DNA of 64,000 bases from Trichostrongylus colubriformis (Eukaryota > Nematoda > Chromadorea > Rhabditida > Trichostrongylidae). The stretch lies in NCBI GenBank assembly GCA_963978905.1, contig OZ022261.1:31679686-31743685 (forward strand). The letters are read 5' to 3'. Positions 1 to 10,740 of the stretch are shown piece after piece. Each line of letters opens with the position of its first letter. The stretch's first letter is position 1. Below the pieces are notes generated by a model. It was not told where the DNA came from and ran no database searches. It saw only the letters and a list, made by a program, of their open reading frames with translations. Made by a program: the position numbers and the translations under genes.

Positions 1-225
1 TGCAAGATTCAAGGGGCGGCTCGTGTATATTTCTTCTTCTGTGGACCGCACAGTTCCACAGTGTGCTTTACAGAACGGGAGCGGCATAACCTCGATGCCA
101 TGTAGTTGCGGCCCACCATGGAAGCTTTAACCATGAGTTAAGAGTTTTCACTTTGATCAAAAGCAACCCTTTGGAGTGATTCTTCTGTCATTTGTTTCGC
201 GAAAAATTGTGCTCTCCTTATTTTT
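1..225. other. Unassigned sequence at the window edge
   Basis: I see no conserved coding motif, RNA gene or clear repeat here. It lies downstream, in element orientation, of the minus-strand reverse-transcriptase fragment, so it may be decayed retrotransposon sequence. I could not find a recognisable YxDD active-site motif in it. Confidence 0.4.
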
Positions 226-690
226 TTACGAGTGGAGAGTCACCGGACCATACTTTGTAGCCACCCTGTAGTGTAACACTACCAAGATCCCTACTTCCGC
301 TGTCGGTCCCTGTGCGGTGCGTATGACAGCCTTAGTTTCATCGTACATGTCTTGCATATAGGAGATCATGTGGTCTGGTATGTGTCGTTCTCGAAGCGCG
401 TTCGAGATTACTGGCCATGACACGCAGTCGAAGGATTTTTCAAGGTCAAGGAAGACTAGTTTGCAGGGCTGACGCTTTTCACGGTATTTTTTCATCACAT
501 GTCTGAGGATGAAGATGGCATCCGTGGTGGACCGCTCAGGCATGAACCCGAACTGCTCCTGACAGGTGGTAACGAGTTCCCTTAGCCTCAAGTCAATCAG
601 CCGTTCGCACAGGTTCATGGTATGAGCAGTCAGCTTTATTCCACGGTAGTTGAATGGAGTTGACAGCTCATACCATGAAGCTGGACGACG
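226..690 (-). pseudogene. Non-LTR retrotransposon reverse-transcriptase fragment
   Basis: The minus strand encodes part of a LINE-type reverse transcriptase. In the 130-residue open stretch counted from the methionine at 618, residues 22-36 carry the QFGFMPERSTTDAIF block, which precedes the catalytic palm. Residues 54-64 carry LVFLDLEKSFD, which is RT motif A with its catalytic Asp at about residue 58. The frame stays open upstream of that methionine, giving YRGIKLTAHT at about 619-650, another conserved RT block, so the methionine is internal and not a true start. Similarity fades near 300 and no motif C is visible. No endonuclease domain or poly-A tail was found. It resembles RTE/CR1-like nematode elements, but I cannot fix the clade. 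It is a dead 5'- and 3'-truncated fragment. Confidence 0.85.
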
Positions 691-2068
691 TATGATTGTC
701 GATTGATGACGCTATTTGGAGGTCCCCTTTTCGGTCCAAAATTACTGAAGGATCTTCAAGGAATGCGGGTGCGAACCTCTTTACTTTAATCTGGTATTTT
801 TTGCAATCAATTTAGCCCAAGCTCTAGTACTGTCGTTAAGTACTATTTTCCGGCTAGTTGAAACAATTGTTGGTAATAGCTGATGTCTACCGCACTTATC
901 GCTTCTTTCATTCCTTTCAAAAGTTTTTAATAGAAAGCGCTTTCCTACCACACAATATGGCGAGCTCGAGACCTTAGTGTTTCCCTTACTCGCCGTAAAA
1001 AGCAGATTCCGGGCCTCCATTATGCCGCTCTATTAAGTTTGCAGGATAGTCTGCAGAATTTTATAACTGCATTTGTGCCGAAAAAATATGTAATAATTCA
1101 CATCTGGTAAACACATACCTCATAAAATTGCAGGTAAAGATCAAAGGATGAGTCATTCAGTGTTAACCGATCCCTATTCGCGATCCGCCACGCACTGTGT
1201 TTCCACACAAGACCGTGGTGCCATTTGCTTGTTTAGTCCCATAAAATGTTTAGTTCCGATTCAGAATCGATGGTATTTGTGATTCTTCCAAAGGAATGTA
1301 GACTCTGGATTTGATCCCTAGACCATGCTTGTGGCAAGATGCAACTTACCGCTACACTGCCTCCGCATCAAGAAATTGGCAGAAAGTCCAGCGACGCAAA
1401 CGAGCAAAGATTATGCTGGTGTTCCTTTTGTCAAATGCCATATAGAGTACTTCATCGTAGTAAAAATATAGGATTTTCATTCTGAGAAATCAACTCGGAG
1501 ATGATTTTTGCTAAGTTCGGGAATATATTCGGCCACCGGTCAAATTTCCTTAGCTACGCCTGCGGGCGCAGAAAAGCCTTGTAACAAACGCCGCGTAATT
1601 TGTTTTGACATCAGACATGACATCATATCTTTGAAGAAACCATAGATTTTGGCGCCTGCGGTAGGTTCTCCTGCGGGCGCACATGATGCTCTGATCTAAT
1701 GGGAACGTACGTAATCAACCTTACAAAAAAAAACAATTCATTCCATAATTCCGGTGACCGCTGAAGCTGAAGGTAGAGATGCTAACAAGGAAAGGATGGA
1801 GGTCGAAGTGGCCCGAATGAGGTCTATACGAGTAATAGGGCTCGGGATGCCATTTACCAATATGCATTTCATGTCTGCTGCGCGTCTCCAGAAGCGTGGT
1901 TACAAGGGTTCCAAGAGGAGCAGCTTAATGTAAAAGCTCAAAAGCGACATCTGAAACATTTTTTATAATTCTGTTTACTTGTAATTCGATTGTTATTTTT
2001 ATAATTCTTTTTGCACTTTTCGCTTGAGCCCTGAACATTTTTCGTTCAGTTACATAACATTCCTACTA
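691..2068. other. Intergenic sequence, no gene recognised
   Basis: About 1.4 kb without a credible gene. Short open frames occur on both strands (for example 781-1020 minus) but show no family motif. A short GC-rich block (CCTGCGGGCGCA-like) appears near 1,559 and again near 1,671, possibly repeat debris. Confidence 0.5.
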
Positions 2069-2626
2069 CAGTGCTCTGCATAATCATACAGCCACCTATA
2101 AATTGTCCAAAAACTTTGTTCGCAGAGTGATTCAGAAAAAGTCTCTAAGTGAAAGATGTAGCCAGTGTGGACGCGCATTCGCGCATCCATACCAAATTTC
2201 AACCAAGAAACATAGAAGATTCTTTTCTTAATTTGTTTCGAAAATGGCGCTTATATCATTCTGCAAAATTATACAGCCACTGAACAGATTGACGCATTCG
2301 TCAACCGAGAAACAACGAAAAAGAGAAAAATGCTGATTTTGCGATCAATTGGTCCTCCACTGCTTCGAATAACCACAAATTTTGGTGAAATAGGTCGATA
2401 TAAAGATTTTCAGAAAGTTTTTAGGCCACATGCTGCCACGCTTCGATGACAACGTCTTTAAACCCCTGACACCTTCCAATCAGTCTGAATCCTTTTCCCA
2501 TTCTAACCCCAGACAATCTTCCATCATGTAAAGATCGGAGCCGTTCGTTATCCGGGTCAGAAGGTCCATTCGGTGACGGCTTCACCATGATCGAGTGTTC
2601 CAGTTGTCATGGGATGGTCCATTAAC

Positions 2627-2860
2627 TTACATGAAAACAAGATTTTGGTGAAGATTTCGAGACGTATGACAGGAGAAGGGTACGGCACACAAAGGCTCGG
2701 TGATCGAATGGTTCATCCTTTTGAGAAAGAAACAAAAATTCGAATGATTAACCTCCTTCTTTAAAATTCTTCTTGAAAACGTAAGTTTGTCCCTTGTGCG
2801 ATAGCGCCGGTAGCCGTCGAGGACGTCATAGCCGAAACCTTTTTTCATCAGACAGAACAA
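2627..2860 (-). pseudogene. Tc1-like transposase fragment (left arm and centre)
   Basis: The minus-strand frame contains LDGYRRYRTRDKL preceded by MKKGFGYD. This corresponds to the SDEKKFxxDGxDGYxxY block around the second catalytic acidic region of Tc1-family transposases. Downstream residues match a translation of the right arm on the + strand, as expected for a palindrome. The fragment is about 77 residues against a usual 340 or so, has lost the SDE motif itself, and is non-functional. Confidence 0.7.
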
Positions 2861-3330
2861 TCTGGAGAAAAGACCAAAGGGGAAAGGTGTACAAACTTGA
2901 GGAAATTTTCGGACAATTCGTCATGGTGTGGGATCAAATCATCATTCGAATTTTTGTTTCTTTCTCGAAAGGATGAACCATTCGATTACCGAGCCTTTGT
3001 GTGCCGTACTCTTCTCCTGTCATGCGTCTCGAAATCTTCACCGAAATCTTGTTTTTATGTAAATTAATGGACCATCCCATGTCAACCGGAACACTCGATC
3101 ATGGTGAGCCGTCACCGAATGGACCTTCTGACCCGGATAACGAACGGCTCCGATCTTCACATGATGGAAGATTATCTGAGGTTTCACGGAGAAAAGAATT
3201 CAGACCGATTGGAAGGCGTCAGGGAGTTTGAAGATGTTGTCATCGAAGCGTGGCAGCATGTGGTCTAAAAACGTTCTGAAAATCTTTATATCGACCCATA
3301 TCATTAAATTTGTGGCTATTCGAAGCAATG
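2860..3330 (+). pseudogene. Tc1-like transposase fragment (centre and right arm)
   Basis: The + strand reads FGQFVMVWD near 2905-2935, which corresponds to the FGGGSxMVWG block of Tc1-type transposases. Further along, different frames give VIEAWQHV near 3238-3260 and IRSNGGPN near 3310-3340, both typical of the C-terminal end of these enzymes. Several stops and frame changes separate the blocks. The match order follows the family order, supporting one decayed copy whose 3' half is mirrored in the left arm. Confidence 0.7.
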
Positions 3331-3572
3331 GAGGACCAAATGAATGCCCAATCTGTTCAGTGGCTGTATAATTTTGCAGAATGATATAAGCGCCATTTTC
3401 AAAACAAATCAAGAAAAGAATCTTCCATGTTTCTTGGCTAAAATTTGGTATGAATGCGCGAATGCGCGTCCACACGGGCTACATCTTTCACTTAGAGACT
3501 TTTTTTTGAATCACTCTGCGAACAGAGTTTTTGGACAATTTATAGGTGGCTGTATAATTATGCAGAGCACTG

Positions 3573-5060
3573 TATATTAATGACTTACACAGCTCCTGCC
3601 TCAACTTCGGCGTAATCTACCCTCCCGCGGATCCGTGAAGCAGGAACACTGCATTCGACTGAAAAGTAATTCACTGAAAGGCGGGACAAATAAAATTGGT
3701 TCACCGATCATTTTCCGGAACTGCCTTCGCACTTAAGAAGCCACTCATTGACTGTAATCCAGCATAAGTGTTCACATGAATTCTGTGTGTGAAAATCTTC
3801 ATGAACTGGTCCTGTAATTTTTCAGAAGATTCGAATTCGTGCAACTGCTTGCTCTAAATGGGGTAGCCAGAAACTTACATAGTCCCATGAAAAGTATCTC
3901 AGTACCGGCGACTCACTAATTTCAATGTGGCCATTTAACTGCTCAATTATCAGAGTGAGGTGATTCAAATCCAACGAGTCCTTGTATTGGTCCGTAGTCC
4001 TTCAATGGAGGTATTTCGAGCGCTCACTTTCCCAATTACTGCTGTACTGCTGTCCGTGTAAAGCTGAATATGGCAAAAGGGAAAGCATCTTAATTAGGGA
4101 CTTACTGCGAGGCTGTCATCAGATTTCGACTTCTCAAATTTCGTGTTCAGTTGAAGACGAGACTTGTCCCGTGGATCTCGATGTCGTCAATGTGTTAAGC
4201 ATGTGCCTGCTCGCATCTCGCACAACTATGAAGAGCGCTTAATAGGATTAGCGAAGCCTAGGAAGCGATACGGATGTGAATACTTTCTCGCGATTCGATG
4301 CGGTTCTTCGTCACAGCACTGATAAACTGCCACTACCTTTTTTGACGCAGTTAAGCTGGCGCTTACACCCTTCAGTCCATTCCATGAAACCCTTAGTCAT
4401 CACGCGGTACATTCCCCGTGGCGACGCGTCATCTTTATTTGCATAACCTGATTTTCTTTTGCAATTTGGCCTTTTTTCAACTGGTCTTGTATATTCAGTT
4501 AGTTCAGTGCTAAGCCTTTCACTCTCTTATGTAGCTGAAGATGAAAGCAAAGCTGTATCTGAGTCAGATTCACTCCTTCAGATGTCATCTCAAATAAATC
4601 GTAGTCTGAGTCTTACTCGCTGAGTCGATTACTCAAAGTAGCGCCGATATTTGCATACGCGAGCCAATTTCCTGATATTCACTCAACACCTTGAGCATCT
4701 ATATACCTCTACTACTTACTTGGTAAATGTCAGAATACTTACTGGACATTCTCGCACGAACAACCCATGGTTATCTTTAGTTGACGCTTTTTTGTATGAA
4801 AACACGCAGAGTCTTATGATATTATAGAACTGAAATCCGCTTTGATACTATGTCACATCCCTTTTTAAATGAGTTTGTCCGAGTCACTCAGGCTTTCTAT
4901 CCCTCGCTCAGCAAGGCCTCATATAATTGACGCATTCGATGACATTCATGTATTACCATCGCATCGTTCCACTGTATCGATGGTCGCAAACTCATTTCTT
5001 CCTAAGTGACCGAGTATGGGGCTCGTGGCCGCTGTGAGGTAGAGTATGCTAGCATTAGAA
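3573..5060. other. Intergenic sequence, no gene recognised
   Basis: I see no conserved exon or RNA gene. An 86-codon open frame (3982-4242, +) has no recognisable motif and I do not call it. Confidence 0.45.
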
Positions 5061-5132
5061 GCACACCACGTGATTATCGGATTAGTGGCTTACTTTCTTG
5101 AGGCAATTAGGCCCTTGGATATTTGCTTAGAG
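5061..5132 (+). repeat. Solo arm of the 34.8-kb fold-back repeat family
   Basis: This stretch, beginning CACCACGTGATTATCGGATT, matches the left arm of the fold-back element at 34,792-34,946, including the shared CCTTGGATA segment and the GCACCTTTGTTGC that follows. I did not find the matching inverted arm nearby, so this looks like a partial copy. Confidence 0.65.
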
Positions 5133-5385
5133 TGCACCTTTGTTGCTGCTGCACCCTGCACCCTCACGGTCTTGGACCTGCTTGAACACAACCAAACCAC
5201 GCCCACCCCACCAAATCATAGCTGACCCCAGACGAACGAATTTCCAACGTAAAATGGAGAAAGGAACTTGTGATAAGAGAAGATAATTAAATGAAACACC
5301 CACTTCGATGATGAAGGTAGCTCCCACGTTGGAAATTGAAGAAGCGGAACCCACATTGAAGAAGGGCGGTATAGAGTATTACCAC

Positions 5386-5690
5386 GATCCCGCAGCACGG
5401 CGTGTCGTCCTGCAGTACTGCAGCCGAGCGAGTTGCCGGCAAAGACGGGACAAAGTTCGCAGTCGGCTTGCTCACCCTCTGGCCTGTATGCAATCTACCT
5501 CCGTCTAGTGACGCAGAGGCAGGACAGACAAAGGGGGTTTTCGTGTTCCCATTTCCCGGATTTTTCGCCTTTTTTCTCGTTCTTGCTCTGCTGTTACACT
5601 TATGAGCACTCTACTTTCATAATCCACAATCTGTCAAATTTACCCCTTTCGGTGTCTTTGAGGCACAACGCGATAATCTTGTTTAGCGTC
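5386..5690 (+). repeat. Dispersed repeat family R1, copy 1
   Basis: It begins near ACGATCCCGCAGCACGG and runs through a GC-rich part (GCGAGTTGCCGGC), a GTGACGCAGAG-like block, a TTTTTTCTCGTTCTTGCTCT segment and TGTTACACT. The same order of blocks is found at 22,018-22,310 (+) and, inverted, at 52,825-53,105. No coding frame is shared between copies, so it is a non-coding mobile repeat of unknown class. Confidence 0.7.
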
Positions 5691-5700
5691 CCATAACGAA

Positions 5701-8180
5701 GCAAAGGTGCTAATTGGCAAGAAAGTGAGGAAAAGGTAAGAAAAATCGCTCAAAGTACCGAATTTGGGCGCTGCTTGCTTCTTCTGATACCTCTATCGCA
5801 AGGCTTCACGATAGTGCTCAGCAAGAAAGGGGGGGGGGGGCTGAGCAGACATAAAAGGCGAGAAAGAGGCCGAATAGGGAGAGGTGCGCGCCAGGGATGA
5901 TAACCACGTGATCGCAGTCGACGGAGTGGTGTAGGCAGGATCATTTCAGTCGTTGTTTCAATGCCCTTGGCGGTCCAATGAGTAGTAGTTGGGTCGCAGT
6001 GAGGACGCATCAGCCACGGGAAGAGTAAAAGACCCATGTTGTCGTGAAATAAGTACTTTAGCTCCTTGATTCGGGGCTAGGTTAACCTTAATGGCTTTGT
6101 CTTTTCAACTGCAGCGTGAAGCGAACTTAAATAGGGGTGCACATCTATTGCGTTGGGAACATTTACTGCACGGAAACTCGACATAAGGCTACACATCTAC
6201 TGAGAACTGGTCCACGATTCATTATGAGAATATGCAATAGAATAGCCCGCGGTTAACAAACTGGGATGGCCCTATGTCCCATTAACTTGCCCTGATATAT
6301 GGAACTTCAGCAGCCGCTCCTTTTTCGAGCCTCTTTCAGCTCAAACGTTTGAGGCCTTCGCAATTCCAAAAATTGTGTGCATAAGAATTTTTATTGATGT
6401 TCTCCAGCGATTGGCCTATTGTGACTACATATGAGGCTATAATATTCAAAATCTGCTCTCAGCTGCAATGTCCAGCCTCCAATTAACTTTTTATGAAACA
6501 TAACTTTTATCTCAGTCAAAGAGGCACTGTACTATAGAATTGGAATAAACTATGTGTTCACATTTTATCAATAAAGTTCAGTTTGAAACGGATATGCAAC
6601 AAAAGGAGCCATTGCGACGACGCGCGCGGCATCGAGGTGGGCGTGGTTAGTTATAAAAGCTAACAGTCGTGCTATACCCGCATCGGTTCTTTCTGAGCGG
6701 AGAATCTGTCTGCTACACGATTTCCACTTCATGCGGAAAATAAAGTGGATATCTTTGATAGAGATTTTGGGATGAGCCAGCCGTCTTTATCTCCTATTTG
6801 GAATGGCCCGGTTTCTGATTGGATGAACAGACAGTGTAATCTCCGAGCAGCCAGCCTTCTGCAGAACGTGCTCATAAATACCGTAGTAATAAGTGGAATA
6901 TGAAAGAAGACGAAGTGAAATACATGTTCATCACTATCCAAAAAGTCTTGGACAGTTATTCGTTGTGGAAGTTGGAAACAGGGAAAATGCTGGAAGTTTA
7001 AAAGCGATAAATTACCGATTGAATTAGGACAATTGTTCAGAACACCTGGTTACTAGTTTCCTCACCTTGGAATGGCTTTGTGTGAATGGGTAATACGTTC
7101 GCTTTCGAAGTGTGTAATTTGAAACACATAATTCCGCACTTCTCCGATAACCAATTATAGCTGCTTGTCGCCTCATGCCCGCATATCGGGAAGCCCCAAA
7201 ACCAATCAAATAATTTAGCTGAGGAAGTGGAAGCTGTATCTATGGAGGATAAGGCATCACGTCTTTTGTTATTAAGACAAAGAACACATACGTGGACATG
7301 TAATGCATAAAGGATTACTACTACTGTCACAGCTTAGCTGATATTTCACAGCTTCATGCTCTTCTTTCTTTGGCTTCCTTGTCACATCACACCATTTCCG
7401 TGACTGCACTCATCTCCTTGTACAGTATATCTCCTGTACAGTATATCATTCCTCTCGAATGGCATTTTCGCAGCCACATGCATTGCACTAATTCCTTGTA
7501 GAAATTCAGTGGAGCAAAGAATTATTAGCATGATTTTGCAAGTATTCACTATCTGGCTGAGAGTAACAGAGGCGGAATAAGTTATTGAAGCATTCATCAT
7601 GCGAGGTGATGTTGTCATATAATTGTTGTTTGCTGCATCAGTGTCGTGTGTCCACACTATTGCCGAAGGAGCTCTTGATTCAGCGTTCTCTACAAAGTGA
7701 CTGAGCTTGAGCAGCTTTATTTTCTCAAAAACCCTCTATTTCTAATATAATTCACTTTTATTTGAAGGTTTTTTCTTCTTATTGACTGTGCTGTATTTCT
7801 AAGAGAGATCGCTAGATTTCCGCGTAATCTGATACCCCACACAAAACAAACCAAATTTGACTCTCAAATTCACCTGGAAGCGATACATTTGTTTTGACAT
7901 TTTTCACAATGAAAATGTTCACATGAGCCACATATTTTTTGCTACTGTCCCGTATGGACTTGTCTTCTGATTTGTAACGGGATCATAGAACCAGCAATCG
8001 ATATCGATCAGTGGCACATGACGTTGTGGAATGCAAATTTCTACAACTCTACTCATTCAGTGGCGTAGCCTGTAACCCTTTCCAATTGTGAAATGAATTT
8101 CCAATTTGTTGCACTTGCCTTCGTTTTATTTATATTCACTTATGCTTGATGAGATGCGTGTGTTTTGAAAAGAAAAAAAA
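5701..8180. other. Intergenic sequence with a poly-G tract
   Basis: It holds a 12-base G run (5829-5840) and otherwise anonymous AT-rich sequence. I found no conserved exon, RNA gene or clear terminal repeat. The open frames between 6729 and 7657 lack family motifs and are likely chance. Confidence 0.45.
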
Positions 8181-8550
8181 AATTTTAGCCTTAGCCTAGG
8201 GAGGGAAAGGAGCTTGTTTCAAAAGAACTGTGCGGCAAACCCGCTCACCGGCGCGGCGTTCGAGAATCCAAGCCGTTGTTAGTAATAAAAGGACTTGTTT
8301 GTCGTGCTATTCGGCGTACCTTGTGTAATGGAACGCATGTTCTACTTGCGCCACTACACGCGCGTCTATACTCAACAAGAACCTCCTTTACCATTTCTTC
8401 TTTTTGTCTATTTGCCTCCTCTCGTTCCTTTCAGTTTGTACATGTTTGAAATGATTTTTGTCGTTGCACGTTTGACGTCGCCAAGTGGTGAAAATAATTT
8501 GTAATATCATTGCCATACTCTTCCTTTCAAACTACTAGAGTATCAGGGTC

Positions 8551-8790
8551 AAATCAAGTCGGGGGGGGGGGGGGGGAGACGCAACTTTGCGTCAAATTTT
8601 CACCGACGTCAGAGCTTCCTTCCCTCCCTAGGCTTAGGCTAAAGCAAATGAAACCTTTGCTTTGACAGATGCTTTTTCATGTGGAAGAAGAGGATATCAA
8701 TTTTAGCCTTAGCCTGGGGAGGGAAAGGAGCTTCGACCTTGACGCAAAATGGCGTCTCCCCCCCCCCCCCCCCCGACTTGATTCTTGATT
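8551..8790. repeat. Fold-back repeat with mirrored poly-G and poly-C tracts
   Basis: The left arm (8551-8643) starts AAATCAAGTC, then a 16-base G run, GAGACGC, TTTGCGTCAA and ends with CCTCCCTAGGCTTAGGCTAAA. The right arm (8701-8790) is its imperfect inverse, ending in a 17-base C run and CGACTTGATTCTTGATTT. The spacer is about 57 bp. A partial third copy of the TTTTAGCCTTAGCCTAGGGA end lies at about 8184-8216. Confidence 0.8.
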
Positions 8791-9307
8791 TGAGCCGAGT
8801 ATCAGTCTTAAAGCTATGTTTCCCCTTCAGTAGCCTTGAGCGTAAATTAAACTTTGTCTCAAGCTCAATGCTCGCACTGATTGTCGCAAGTACTGCCTCT
8901 TGTTAACGGCATCCCCAGTTTAACAATCCTGGCCATTGTCATTCATTCATGAATTCATGCCGAAGTGGCAAATTCCTTCTCGAAACTTATTCCTGTCCCT
9001 GAAAGACATGTGTAGACTGAATCAAACTCAAATGCTCTGCGATTCCCAGTATAAAAGTAGAATGCGTGCAGAAATTTTATCAAATATTTCTTCGTCAAAA
9101 TCTCATCGAATACTTCATCTCTCTTCGATTGATTTTGAATTGATGGCTTACTGAAAGGAAATATATTTCCGAGATGTATTAGAAATCCTGTTTATAGTAG
9201 TGATTAACACATAAATGTGAACCATCGAAAATAGGTAAAAGCACCTCAGCAGAAAAGCTGAAAGAGGGATTTTTCGAAGGTTGGATGGGTATTCTGATCA
9301 GGAAAAG

Positions 9308-9337
9308 AGTCTCGTGCACAGAGACGTGCACGAGACT
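9308..9337. repeat. Perfect 12-bp hairpin
   Basis: AGTCTCGTGCAC (9308-9319) is followed by a six-base loop and its exact inverse complement (9326-9337). The flanks extend pairing imperfectly. I see no adjacent gene to assign it to. Confidence 0.85.
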
Positions 9338-9460
9338 TTTTCAGCAGAAAACTGAAGACATCGCAGAACGGTTTTTAAATACAGTGGCGATGATGATTTA
9401 GGAATTTACGGAAGGGAATATGTTGACTGAAATGGACATTAGAGGTCCACTGAAGAGGTA

Positions 9461-10581
9461 TGCGGTGGGCTCTTACTAGGGAAGGTATTTTACTTCCCAT
9501 GGAACTTTGAAATGAATCCCGGGGGGATTGATAGAGCTTCGAACGCTGATTATAACTGTGAAAACCAAAATTGCTAAATGCCATTCTCAAGCGCATTAGG
9601 AGGGGTCAAAGTTTGCTTGTGATGTCTCAATGGCGAGGCGCTTTTCATCAGACGGTTTGTCGAAATGGCCATTTGCAACGAGGCACATACCACTGTACGC
9701 GCTTTCGAATGCTGATCTCAAATCTCTATTCAGAATCTGTCAAACAATCACCTGAATGAAGTTATGAAGGTTTTTTCTGAAAAAAAAGAGTAATACCATT
9801 TCATGGTATGTTTGGGGGCCCATAGCGCGCGAGCCATACGTTTCCACGCAGAACCAGTGTGATTTTCGTGTTCAGGGGATCAAATTACCCTATGGGACAA
9901 GTTTTCGGCCAACTCGAGAATTTGACCAAATCTCGGAAAAATTGATGGGCTATTGGCTGGCAAACCATTTAACAAAGGAGAAGTCGTTGACCCTTGCCCA
10001 GCAAATGCTCTTATTTGGCGCTTGTTACGTGCGCCAAATAAGAGCATGTGTTTGTTTAGGTTATCTTGTTCAGCTTGCAGGATTTTTTGTGGAAAGAAAT
10101 TTAAAAAACTCCTACTTAATCCCTGGCCACCCCTAAAATCCGAAGTTGGGCCAAAAGCTGGATCCGGCTGGAAATTTGCACAGAGGGGTAATTCGACCCC
10201 CTACGCGCGAATATCATACAAGGAAACGTTTAGAAGTGAAAGAAAAGCACTCACTCACAATGAAACACAAAATGCAAAAAACGCCGTACGGGCGGGAAGC
10301 AAAGGACCCCGCGCCTGCAGAACGGCGCCACTACCACCGAGCCACGGAGGCCATTAAAGGCTCTCCGCTAGTCATGCTGATGACGAAGCGCCTCGCCATT
10401 GAGATGTCACAGGCCAGTCACAGGCAAATTTTGACCACTCGTAACTCGCTTCAGCATGCCATTTAGCAATTTTGGTTTTCACAGTTATAATCAGCGTTGA
10501 AGCTCTATCGATCCACTCGGGTCTCATTTCAAAGTTCCATGGGAACTAAAATACCTTCCCTAGTTAGATGAAAGTCCCGCG
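9461..10581. mobile_element. Inverted-repeat element of about 1.1 kb
   Basis: Two long imperfect inverted arms bracket this region: roughly 9461-9645 and 10,375-10,581. They share CTAGGGAAGGTATTTTA, a CCATGGAACTTTGAAATGA block, ACTGTGAAAACCAAAATTG and CTCAATGGCGAGGCGC. The loop is about 730 bp and contains a perfect 17-bp hairpin (10,005-10,047) and a minus-strand A-box-like tRNA sequence near 10,322-10,350. No transposase motif is visible, so the class is unknown. A target duplication could not be identified with confidence. Confidence 0.75.
10005..10047. repeat. Perfect 17-bp hairpin inside the inverted-repeat element
   Basis: ATGCTCTTATTTGGCGC (10,005-10,021) is repeated exactly as its inverse complement at 10,031-10,047 with a nine-base loop. 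It sits near the centre of the surrounding inverted-repeat element. Confidence 0.9.
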
Positions 10582-10654
10582 ATGCGACTTATTGTCGGCA
10601 GGGCTCCACAGAGGCTACCCCGGCAGACCACGCTTTCAAGTGAGAGCGTAGCTA

Positions 10655-10740
10655 GTGCTTGTGATCGCCACACATCACAGATCCGCGTAACATCGATACG
10701 TCAGTGAGGGTGACGTAGATTTAAGCCCCCACAGGAACAC
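10655..10740 (+). repeat. Dispersed repeat family R2, copy 1
   Basis: The block TGATCGCCACACATCACAGAT resembles sequence at about 20,660-20,700 and 62,490-62,540 (GACYGCCGCACAYYAYAGATTCAG), and an inverse form near 32,130-32,150. It is a short shared core, not a resolved element. Confidence 0.45.

Larger units (their letters stand above)
2069..3572. mobile_element. Palindromic Tc1-like DNA transposon derivative
   Basis: This 1.5 kb element is one large inverted repeat. The left arm runs from 2069 to about 2750 and the right arm from about 2935 to 3572, with a spacer of roughly 185 bp. The arms begin and end with CAGTGCTCTGCATAAT, and each end abuts a TA dinucleotide (2067-2068 and 3573-3574). 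That is the target-site signature of Tc1/mariner transposons, whose ends usually start CAGT. The arms and centre carry decayed Tc1-type transposase pieces in both orientations. The arms are therefore duplicated transposon sequence, not simple short terminal repeats. It is non-autonomous in its present form, since every coding frame is broken. The boundaries are well supported; the exact spacer limits are approximate. Confidence 0.85.
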
